A stretch of 22,730 bases of DNA from the IMG/VR virus record IMGVR_UViG_3300027896_000243, positions 1 through 22,730 of that record; one strand, given 5' to 3'. The translations under genes were made by a program, and so were the position numbers. The notes beneath the pieces were generated by a model, which worked only from the letters and a program-made list of their open reading frames with translations, had not been told where the DNA came from and searched no databases. The DNA is from a virus. Numbering within the stretch: position 1 is the stretch's first letter; each line of letters begins with the position of its first letter. Shown here one piece after another: positions 14,637-20,687 of this stretch.

Positions 14637-15478
14637 CAATCGCGCGAGTGTTCCCCCGTCGCACGCGAGCCACGCCCGACGACGCCTTGGCGTTTGTCGG
14701 CGACCCGCCCCTCTTTCTGCCGCAGGCGGACGAGGTGCATGTCTCGTGCTGCTTTACGTGGGACCGCCCGGAGGCCGAGCGGCTCGGCCGGGCCTGGGCG
14801 GCGCAGGGGTACCGCGTCCAGCTGGGCGGGCCCGCCTACGGTTCCGCCGCCGGTGCCTTCGAGCCGGGCATGTACGTCAAGGCCGGCATGACGATCACGA
14901 GCCGCGGCTGCATCCGCCGCTGCCCCTTCTGTTTCGTGCCGGGCCGGGAAGGCAGGCTGTGCCTCCTGGAGATCAAGCCCGGCTGGGACATCCTCGACAA
15001 CAACCTCCTGGCTTGCCCGAAGGGGCATATCGAGGCGGTGCTCGGCATGCTGGACGGGCAGCCGAAACCGGCCCGGTTCACCGGTGGCATCGACGCGCGG
15101 CTGTGCCGGCCGTGGTTCGCGCGTCGTCTGGCGCGGATGCGCGTCCAGATCCTCTACACCGCGTTCGACCACCCGTCGGCGGAACCGGACGTGGAGCGGA
15201 CGGTCAGGATGCTGCGCGACGCGGGCCTCAGCCAGCGCCAGGTCGGCTGCTATGTCCTGGTGGGCTACGAGGGCGACACGACAGCGGCCGCCGAGGAGCG
15301 GCTCCAGTGGGTCTTCGACACGGGCGGGACGCCGTTCGCCATGTACTACCGCCCGCCCGACGACCGGCGGCCGCACATCCCGATGGCGTGGAAGGGCCTC
15401 GTGCGTCGGTGGGTCCGGCCGGCGTGCATCTTCGCCCGCCCGGAGACCGCCCCGGCCGAATGCTTGACCGGCGCGTAG
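14633..15478 (+). CDS. Radical SAM protein
   Basis: The start is GTG 14633, overlapping the methyltransferase stop, with GGAGGTGA upstream. The 281-residue product carries CIRRCPFC (Cys 93, 97, 100), the CxxxCxxC motif that binds the 4Fe-4S cluster of radical SAM enzymes. The N-terminal 80 residues (ADEVHVSCCFTWDRPEAERL, then GRAWAAQGYRVQLGGPAYGS) have a Rossmann-like pattern and later strands include FTGGIDARLC and VQILYTAFDHP, then VGCYVLVGYEGDT, as in the TIM barrel. The reaction cannot be read from sequence. Its coupling to a DNA methyltransferase suggests nucleic-acid modification as one possibility; a metabolic or protein-modifying role is equally open. Similar phage radical SAM proteins exist but are little characterised. 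Confidence 0.88.
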   Translation: MTIARVFPRRTRATPDDALAFVGDPPLFLPQADEVHVSCCFTWDRPEAERLGRAWAAQGYRVQLGGPAYGSAAGAFEPGMYVKAGMTITSRGCIRRCPFCFVPGREGRLCLLEIKPGWDILDNNLLACPKGHIEAVLGMLDGQPKPARFTGGIDARLCRPWFARRLARMRVQILYTAFDHPSAEPDVERTVRMLRDAGLSQRQVGCYVLVGYEGDTTAAAEERLQWVFDTGGTPFAMYYRPPDDRRPHIPMAWKGLVRRWVRPACIFARPETAPAECLTGA

Positions 15479-15531
15479 CAGCCCAGCAGCGCAACTCATA
15501 GCTGTGATTGGGAGACTTGAGGGGTACCCGC

Positions 15532-15729
15532 ATGGACGCCGACCGCCAGAATCCTGACAAGCTGACCCCCGCGGCCCTGACCGTGGCCGACCTCGCGCGC
15601 CTGGTGGGCCTACCGGCTGAGGCCGTCGAAAAGGACGTGGTCGAAGGGGCCCCCAGGAACGCCGACGGCAGCGTGAACCTCGTGCACTATGCCGCGTGGC
15701 TCAACCAGAAGGCTGCCGATGCCGATTGA
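15532..15729 (+). CDS. Small DNA-binding-like protein upstream of terminase (possible small terminase subunit)
   Basis: A 65-residue product starts at ATG 15532 behind GAGGGG. It has a helix-turn-helix-like N-terminus (LTVADLARLVGLPAEAVEKD) followed by a second helix (VNLVHYAAWLNQKA). The same layout is repeated at the start of the following large terminase (LSQTDLLQLVNATPLGT, then VHLVRYVRWLAQEA), so the two share a domain. Its position immediately before the large terminase and its likely DNA-binding fold suggest a small terminase subunit, although it is shorter than usual ones. It overlaps the terminase gene by 11 bases. Confidence 0.7.
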   Translation: MDADRQNPDKLTPAALTVADLARLVGLPAEAVEKDVVEGAPRNADGSVNLVHYAAWLNQKAADAD

Positions 15730-18004
15730 CATCACCAACCTGAGCCAGACGGACCTCCTGCAGCTCGTGAATGCGACGCCGCTGGGGACGGTTCTTACGC
15801 GCTCGCGTCTGCGCCGGCAGATGGACGCGGCGGCACTGCGGTTCGGCGACGGCACGCACGTCCACCTCGTGCGGTACGTCCGCTGGCTCGCCCAGGAGGC
15901 CCACCGGCCCCGGTCCAAGCCCATCGACTATGCGGAAGCCCGCAAACGCCAGGCCGACCGGAACCGGGCGGCCACGAAGGCCAGCCAGGATATCACGCCC
16001 ATCCCCGAGGTTGAAGACTATCCCCGCCGAAGGGCCTGTGGCGAGTCGTTCCAGCAGTTCTGCGAGACGTACTTCCCGGTGGCGTTCCACCACGCGTGGT
16101 CCGACGACCACCTCCGCGTCATCGCCAAGATCGAGAAGGCCGTCCGGGAAGGCGGCCTGTTTGCCTTCGCCATGCCGCGCGGGTCGGGGAAGACGACCCT
16201 CGCGCGGACGGCGGCGCTCTGGGCGGTGCTCTACGGGTACCGGCCGTTCGTCTGCCTCATCGGGGCGGCCGACGACCGGGCGAAGGAACTCCTGCTGCCG
16301 GTCAAGAAGCACGTCCTCGAAAACCCGCTTCTCCTCGCGGACTTCCCCGAGGCCGTCTACCCATTACGTTCCCTGGAAAACTCCTCGAAGCGCCAGCTCC
16401 AGCAGCATTGCGGGGGGCGGCTGACCCACGTCCATTGGGGCCAGGAGAAGCTCGTCTTTCCGACCATCGAGGGAGAGGAACTGCCAGCGGCATTGCGGCA
16501 GGAAGGGCTCGAGGCCAGCCCGTCGTGTGGCTCCATCATCACGACGACCAGCCTGGACGCCAACATCCGGGGCCAGCAGCACACCCGGGCTGACGGCTCG
16601 ATCATCCGGCCGTCGCTCGTCCTGCTCGACGATCCCCAGACCCGCGAGGCGGCAAGGTCGGTCGACCAGACCCGGAAGCGTCTCGAACTCCTGAACGGCG
16701 ACGTCCTCGGCATGGCGGGGCCGGGCGAACAGATCTCGGCGCTCATCACCTGCACGAAGATGTACGAGGGTGACCTGGCCGACACGATCCTCGACCGGGA
16801 GAAGTCCCCGGAATGGGATTCGGAATGCACCCGCCTCGTCTACGCCTTCCCCGTCAACGAGAAGCTCTGGGAGGACTATGCCGAGATCCGCCGCACGCAG
16901 GGGAAGGACGCCGCCACGGAATTCTACCGCCGGCACCAGGCCCGGATGGACGAGGGCGCCCACGTGGCATGGCCCGCGAGGTTCGATGCGAAATCCGGCG
17001 AGGTCTCCGCTGTCCAGCACGCCATAAACTTGCGCCTGAAGGTCGGGCTGGAGGCGTTCGCCGCCGAGTATCAGAACGAGCCGGCCGTGCCGCAGATGAG
17101 CACGGCGGTCCTGACCGTCGACGAGGTGATGGAGAAGACCAGCGGGTACCGGCGCGGGGATGTGCCCCTGGCGGCAACGAAGCTCACCATGTTCATCGAC
17201 GTCCACGACCGGCTGCTTTTCTACTGCGTGTGCGCCTGGGAGGAGACGTTCACGGGGTACGTCCTCGACTATGGCACCTTCCCCGACCAGCGCCGCTCCA
17301 CATTCACCTTGGCCGAGGCCCAGCGGACGCTGGGCCGTGCCTTCCCTGGTGCCGGCGTCGACGGGGCGATCCACGCGGGCCTCGAGCAGCTTGTCTCCAC
17401 GTACCTGGCGAAGGAATGGTCGCGCGGCGGGGGCCTGATGAGGCTCGACCGTGTGCTCGTCGACATGGGGTACAAGCCCGGCATCGTCGCGGACGTGAAA
17501 CGCAAAGTCGGCGGCTCGGCCGTGATGCTCTCGAAGGGCATCGGCATTCGGGCGAGTCGAAAGCCTATTGCCGAGTATGCAAGGAAGCCGGGTGAGACCC
17601 TCGGGCACTACTGGTACATCCCCAACGTCCGGCGGACGGGTCAGTTCCCCCATGTTCTGGTGGACGTGAACTACTGGAAACGGTTCGTTCACGGGGGTCT
17701 GGCGACGGCCGAGGGCGACCGGGGCTCGATCAGCCTGTTCGGGAAGGATGCCCGCCCGCACGAGCTCTTCGCTGAGCACGTGGCGCGGTCGGAGAAGTGG
17801 GTCGACGTCACGGGGCCGGGCGGCGCCGTGCGGGAATGGTCGTCGATGCCCACGCGGCCGGACAACCACTGGTTCGATTGCCTGGTGGGCTGCGCCGCGG
17901 CCGCGTCGATGTGCGGCGTGGCTGTCGAGGGCATGGCCCGGAGCGCCGGCGCCGCCCGCGGCCGGCTTCGGCTGTCGGACCTCCAGAAGGGGCGCCGGTG
18001 GTGA
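15719..18004 (+). CDS. Phage terminase large subunit
   Basis: The 761-residue protein starts at ATG 15719 inside the preceding gene. Residues 1-62 repeat the helix-turn-helix-like domain of that gene. The ATPase has Walker A PRGSGKT (153-159) and Walker B SLVLLDD (299-305). A nuclease-type C-terminal domain follows with acidic positions in MFIDVHDRLLFY (about 487-498), VLVDMGYKPGIVADVK and PDNHWFDCLVGC near residues 717-728. The enzyme drives DNA into proheads and cuts the concatemer. The length is greater than most terminases because of the N-terminal domain and a long linker (63-100). The last residues contain RLRLSDLQ (749-756), which recurs near the start of the following zinc-ribbon protein. 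Confidence 0.92.
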   Translation: MPIDITNLSQTDLLQLVNATPLGTVLTRSRLRRQMDAAALRFGDGTHVHLVRYVRWLAQEAHRPRSKPIDYAEARKRQADRNRAATKASQDITPIPEVEDYPRRRACGESFQQFCETYFPVAFHHAWSDDHLRVIAKIEKAVREGGLFAFAMPRGSGKTTLARTAALWAVLYGYRPFVCLIGAADDRAKELLLPVKKHVLENPLLLADFPEAVYPLRSLENSSKRQLQQHCGGRLTHVHWGQEKLVFPTIEGEELPAALRQEGLEASPSCGSIITTTSLDANIRGQQHTRADGSIIRPSLVLLDDPQTREAARSVDQTRKRLELLNGDVLGMAGPGEQISALITCTKMYEGDLADTILDREKSPEWDSECTRLVYAFPVNEKLWEDYAEIRRTQGKDAATEFYRRHQARMDEGAHVAWPARFDAKSGEVSAVQHAINLRLKVGLEAFAAEYQNEPAVPQMSTAVLTVDEVMEKTSGYRRGDVPLAATKLTMFIDVHDRLLFYCVCAWEETFTGYVLDYGTFPDQRRSTFTLAEAQRTLGRAFPGAGVDGAIHAGLEQLVSTYLAKEWSRGGGLMRLDRVLVDMGYKPGIVADVKRKVGGSAVMLSKGIGIRASRKPIAEYARKPGETLGHYWYIPNVRRTGQFPHVLVDVNYWKRFVHGGLATAEGDRGSISLFGKDARPHELFAEHVARSEKWVDVTGPGGAVREWSSMPTRPDNHWFDCLVGCAAAASMCGVAVEGMARSAGAARGRLRLSDLQKGRRW

Positions 18005-18210
18005 TGATCCAGGACGCGCCAAGCCAGGATGTCAGCCGCCTGCGGCTCTCGGATCTCCAGAACCGTGACGGGCCTGGCCTCGTCTGCCGCAAGTGCGGGT
18101 GCCGGCACTTTTACACCGTCTACACGCGCCCGAAGCCGGGCTGCATCCTGCGCTCGAAGGAATGCCGCCACTGCGGGGCCCGGATGGTCACGCGCGAACG
18201 GGCCGAGTAG
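18004..18210 (+). CDS. Small zinc-ribbon protein
   Basis: The 68-residue product starts at ATG 18004, one base inside the terminase stop (TGATG). Cysteines at 28, 31, 33, 47, 54 and 57 (LVCRKCGCRHFYTVYTR, then GCILRSKECRHCGARM) make a zinc ribbon reminiscent of NrdR or Mom-associated ribbons. Residues 12-19, RLRLSDLQ, duplicate the terminase C-terminal peptide exactly. Such small ribbons often bind nucleic acid or a packaging partner. Its function is not known; the tight coupling suggests that it works with the terminase. Confidence 0.75.
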   Translation: MIQDAPSQDVSRLRLSDLQNRDGPGLVCRKCGCRHFYTVYTRPKPGCILRSKECRHCGARMVTRERAE

Positions 18211-18244
18211 CCGCCATGTTGGTGTCCCACTGGCCGCGGGGCTA

Positions 18245-18338
18245 CCCATGTCGCGGTCGGGCCACTTCAGGATTCCGGAGACATTTTCCTCGGTCGCACA
18301 CAAGTCGCGCCCCCGGCGCGACATGGGGCCGCCGGAAT
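18245..18338. repeat. Interlocking inverted repeats, possible pseudoknot
   Basis: An 11-base perfect inverted repeat (CCCATGTCGCG at 18245-18255 with 18317-18327) is interleaved with a 7-base pair (ATTCCGG at 18272-18278 with 18332-18338). The order A-B-A'-B' is that of a pseudoknot. It lies in the 223-base gap between the zinc ribbon and the next gene, where I see no credible gene. The 7-base pair could be chance. Confidence 0.3.
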
Positions 18339-18433
18339 TATGCACCGCCCTCCATTATTCGCCTTGCCTGGGGGCCAGTCGCATGGCTTAATGTCAATGA
18401 GAAGGGCGAGCACGAACCGCCAAGGAGGCGACG

Positions 18434-18721
18434 ATGAAGACGACGCAGATGACGGTCGAGGGCGCGAGGGGCGAGGCGAGGCTCTGCCGGGCCGACGGCA
18501 ACATCCGCATCGAGGCCAAATGGCTGGGGCGGATCATCGAGACGGCGAAGCGCGACGTGCCGGTGTTCGAAACGGCGGTCTGGGAGGTCGCCGCCCGTAG
18601 CGGGGACGAGCAGCTCCTGGAACGCACCGCCCGCCGGCTCCAGGCGACCCTCGACGGGTACGAGGGCACCGAGGGCGACGTGGCCGACTACCTGGCGGCT
18701 ATCCAGACCTTCGCCGACTGA
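18434..18721 (+). CDS. Small hypothetical protein, start of terminase-portal insert
   Basis: A 95-residue product starts at ATG 18434 behind a strong AAGGAGG. It begins with a possible strand pair (TQMTVEGARGEARLCRADGN, then IRIEAKWLGRIIETAKRD) and ends in two helices (EQLLERTARRLQATLDGY and DVADYLAAIQTFAD). I do not recognise a family, and no cysteine cluster or membrane segment is present. It is the first of four genes that separate terminase from portal, spaced 24-66 bases apart, each with its own strong ribosome site and therefore probably one operon. Confidence 0.75.
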   Translation: MKTTQMTVEGARGEARLCRADGNIRIEAKWLGRIIETAKRDVPVFETAVWEVAARSGDEQLLERTARRLQATLDGYEGTEGDVADYLAAIQTFAD

Positions 18722-18745
18722 GGCGACCCACACAAGGAGAGCACG

Positions 18746-19174
18746 ATGAAAACGACGACACGCAAGACGGAGCTGGTGCTGGGCAAGGACCTGAAGGTGG
18801 GCGACGTCGTGGTCCGCGGCGGCTACGAGTGGCAGATCGACAAGATCGCCTTCGAGCCGGACTTCCCGCGCTACACCTGCACCTGCCACTGGACGGGCAA
18901 CGGGGCCGACCCGCAGTTCTTCAACAACGAGTTCGACACTGCCCAGCGCGACGACATCCCTTGGTGCCGGGTGGTCAGCCCGAAGCCCCGCCGCCTGGCC
19001 TGCCGCACCGACGCCCCCGCGTGGTACGCGACCCAGGTCGGGCGCAAGGTCGAGCTCCGCCAGGTGAAGACCGACACGCTGCTCGCGACCATCCGGCCGC
19101 CGGCCGCCTGGGGCGACGCATGGGGCTGGAACCTGATCGATGGCGGCGTCCTCGTGGAACGGACGGGCCGCTAA
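18746..19174 (+). CDS. Hypothetical 142-residue protein
   Basis: The protein starts at ATG 18746 with AAGGAG upstream. It is rich in strands and aromatic residues: LGKDLKVGDVVVRGGYEWQI suggests a small beta-barrel, then FPRYTCTCHWTGNGADPQFF and a C-terminal WGDAWGWNLIDGGVLVERTG. The KVGDVVVRGG pattern is often seen in SH3-like or KOW-like folds but I cannot confirm one. Cysteines are not arranged as a zinc site. No function is suggested beyond its membership in the insert between terminase and portal genes. Confidence 0.75.
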   Translation: MKTTTRKTELVLGKDLKVGDVVVRGGYEWQIDKIAFEPDFPRYTCTCHWTGNGADPQFFNNEFDTAQRDDIPWCRVVSPKPRRLACRTDAPAWYATQVGRKVELRQVKTDTLLATIRPPAAWGDAWGWNLIDGGVLVERTGR

Positions 19175-19198
19175 CGGCCCACAGAAAGGAGCATGCCC

Positions 19199-19543
19199 AT
19201 GATCACCAAGAAGCAAGCCGAACAGTTGGTGCCGACCGTGCGAGCCGCCGTTGCCGCCCTGCACGAGGTGTGGGCGAAGTGCCGCGAGGTGGAGCGGGTC
19301 CTCGGCCGCGACCTCGACGGCCTCGAAGGCATCATCCAGGACATGGCGGCCGGCGTCGACGACGCCGAGTCGATGGACGTGGACTTCGTCCGCGACGCCC
19401 TGAATGCCCAGCTCGACGACGAGGTGGCCGAGGCCGACGCCTGCCCCGGCTGCGGCGAACGGAACGCCGACAAGCTCGTGTGGCAAAACGACGACGAGGT
19501 GCGTTGCGAGACCTGCGGCAAGACGTACCGGCCGCGCCGGTAG
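19199..19543 (+). CDS. Hypothetical protein with C-terminal zinc ribbon
   Basis: I choose ATG 19199 over 19193 because AAAGGA then lies eight bases away. The 114-residue product is helical and acidic at first (KKQAEQLVPTVRAAVAALHE, DDAESMDVDFVRDALNAQLD) and ends with a clear four-cysteine ribbon: CPGCGERNADKLVWQ and VRCETCGKTYRPRR (Cys 82, 85, 103, 106). Such ribbons bind zinc and often nucleic acid or protein. I do not know a named family. It is the third gene of the terminase-portal insert. Confidence 0.75.
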   Translation: MITKKQAEQLVPTVRAAVAALHEVWAKCREVERVLGRDLDGLEGIIQDMAAGVDDAESMDVDFVRDALNAQLDDEVAEADACPGCGERNADKLVWQNDDEVRCETCGKTYRPRR

Positions 19544-19609
19544 AGGGGCCCGGCGACGGGCCGCGCGAGCGACCCCCAGCCCGGCAATTCCGCCGAGAGG
19601 AGCAGAGCC

Positions 19610-20272
19610 ATGAAGAAGAACGAGGTGAAGGTGGGCGGGCGTTATGTTGCCAAGGTGTCGGACAAGCTGACGCTGGTGCGGATCGACCGCGAGAACCCGC
19701 ATGGCGGGTGGGACGCGATCAACGAAAAGACCGGCAAGCCCGTCCGCATCAAGGGCGCCCAGCGCCTGCGAAGCGCGGTCCGCGACCACGCGAAGGAGAC
19801 GGCCGAGGTCCTGGGCCGGGGCCGCGCAGCGGCCGAAGCCAAGGCGGTCACCAAGGCCGAGGCGGTGGACGACGCCATGAAGGCCGCCCACGCCGCCAAG
19901 ACGCCGAAGGACGGCGCCCCGGCGGCGGACGGGCCCGCGACGTTGGCCCACGGGCCGCGATCGGACGCCGCCGCGGCCAAGGATGCCAAGGGCGGCAAGA
20001 AGGCCCGCAAGGCCGCCACGGGCGGCGAGGGGAAGAAGGGCATGAGCGGTCTGGACGCTGCCGCCAAGGTCCTGGCCGAGGCCGGCAAGCCGATGAAGTG
20101 CAAGGAGATGGTCGAGGCGATGCTCGCGAAGGGGTACTGGAAGACGGACGGCAAGACGCCCTCCGCCACCATCTACTCCTCCATCATCCGCGAGATCGCG
20201 GTGAAGGGCAAGGACGCCCGGTTCCGCAAGACCGACCGGGGCCTCTTCGAGGTGAGCCCGGCCAAGCAGTAA
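19610..20272 (+). CDS. HARE-HTH winged-helix protein with Ala/Lys-rich linker
   Basis: The 220-residue product starts at ATG 19610 behind AGAGGAG. Residues 1-50 form a small basic beta domain (VGGRYVAKVSDKLTLVRIDR), 51-144 are an Ala/Lys/Gly-rich linker of histone-H1-like composition, and 145-217 are a HARE-HTH winged helix: GLDAAAKVLAEAGKPMKCKE, MVEAMLAKGYWKTDGKTPSA and SIIREIAVKGKDARF, ending RGLFEVS. Family knowledge: HARE-HTH domains occur in RNA polymerase delta, restriction enzymes and chromatin proteins, and are thought to bind DNA or modified bases. A nucleoid-binding or transcription role fits. A terminator-like hairpin follows at 20293-20319. Confidence 0.85.
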   Translation: MKKNEVKVGGRYVAKVSDKLTLVRIDRENPHGGWDAINEKTGKPVRIKGAQRLRSAVRDHAKETAEVLGRGRAAAEAKAVTKAEAVDDAMKAAHAAKTPKDGAPAADGPATLAHGPRSDAAAAKDAKGGKKARKAATGGEGKKGMSGLDAAAKVLAEAGKPMKCKEMVEAMLAKGYWKTDGKTPSATIYSSIIREIAVKGKDARFRKTDRGLFEVSPAKQ

Positions 20273-20292
20273 CGTCAGGTCCTTCCCACCCC

Positions 20293-20319
20293 ACGCCCGG
20301 GCGCGACGCGCTCGGGCGT
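20293..20319 (+). terminator. Probable transcription terminator after HARE-HTH gene
   Basis: An 11-base stem (20293-20303 with 20309-20319, one G-U pair) closes a 5-base loop CGACG and is followed by CTCTT rather than a strong U-tract. It starts 20 bases after the HARE-HTH stop and just before the next promoter candidate, as expected for an operon boundary. The G-U pair fits rightward RNA. Confidence 0.55.
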
Positions 20320-20365
20320 CTCTTCGGCCTCGCCTTGGCTGTTCGGTCCTGGTGAACCCCCAATC

Positions 20366-20381
20366 GTTACACACCTGTAAC
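20366..20381. promoter_or_regulatory. Palindromic operator-like site
   Basis: GTTACA at 20366-20371 and TGTAAC at 20376-20381 make a perfect 6-base dyad with a 4-base spacer. It ends 19 bases before the conserved element at 20401. Such dyads are typical of dimeric helix-turn-helix regulators. I did not find a second copy in the window. Confidence 0.35.
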
Positions 20382-20400
20382 AAATCTCGCGCCGCAGCTT

Positions 20401-20444
20401 TTTCACGCAAAGATCGGGGGCCGACCGCAAAAAGACATAGGTGG
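20401..20444 (+). promoter_or_regulatory. Phage promoter candidate, copy D, heads portal operon
   Basis: This repeats the element at 3703-3746: TTTCACGCAAA at 20401 and the identical 24-base block at 20421-20444, both at the same relative distance. A further CTCTCAC follows at nearly the same offset (20464 versus 3767). It precedes the small gene at 20490 and the portal. Because the two copies head the replication and head modules, a shared phage-specific activator or sigma factor is the simplest explanation. Confidence 0.6.
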
Positions 20445-20489
20445 AGGGGCAACGCGTCCGCGGCTCTCACGCACGCAAAGGTGCCGGCA

Positions 20490-20687
20490 ATGCCCGACGA
20501 ACTCGACAGCACCATTCAGGAAAACGCCTCCGGCCCCAAGCAGGCCTCCGGTGACGGCGTCAGCGTCGAGCAGCACCCGCTCCAGGATCAGATCGCGGCC
20601 GACCGGTACCTGGCATCGAAGAAGGCCGCGCGATCGAAGCGTCTCGGGCTTCGCCTCACAAAGGTCGTTCCCCCAGGAGCCGCATGA
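20490..20687 (+). CDS. Small head-tail-joining-like protein upstream of portal
   Basis: The ATG at 20490 follows AAAGGTG. The 65-residue product has an acidic, disordered start (MPDELDSTIQENASG) and a basic helix (DQIAADRYLASKKAARSKRL) ending in LRLTKVVPPGAA. It occupies the slot held by gpW-like joining proteins between terminase and portal in lambdoid phages, and resembles small proteins I have seen in that slot, but the match to gpW itself is not clear. It overlaps the portal gene by four bases (ATGA), so it is co-translated with it. Confidence 0.65.
   Translation: MPDELDSTIQENASGPKQASGDGVSVEQHPLQDQIAADRYLASKKAARSKRLGLRLTKVVPPGAA

Noticed and set aside
16364-18022. Minus-strand frame of about 552 residues opposite the terminase
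   Set aside because: Shadow of the terminase gene, whose ATPase motifs are unambiguous; composition is biased in His, Arg and Pro.
18829-20355. Plus-strand frame of about 508 residues covering three small genes
   Set aside because: Arg/Gly-rich low-complexity product; the genes in other frames have good ribosome sites, a zinc ribbon and a HARE-HTH domain.
20476-20484. CAAAGGTGC matching the iteron core upstream of the small gene before the portal
   Set aside because: A single 9-base match overlapping the ribosome site of the gene at 20490; probably chance.
18338-20515. Very long minus-strand open frame (about 725 residues) opposite the terminase-portal insert
   Set aside because: The opposite strand holds five genes with strong ribosome sites, and the minus product is low-complexity with no recognised domains. 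Long antisense frames are expected at this GC content.
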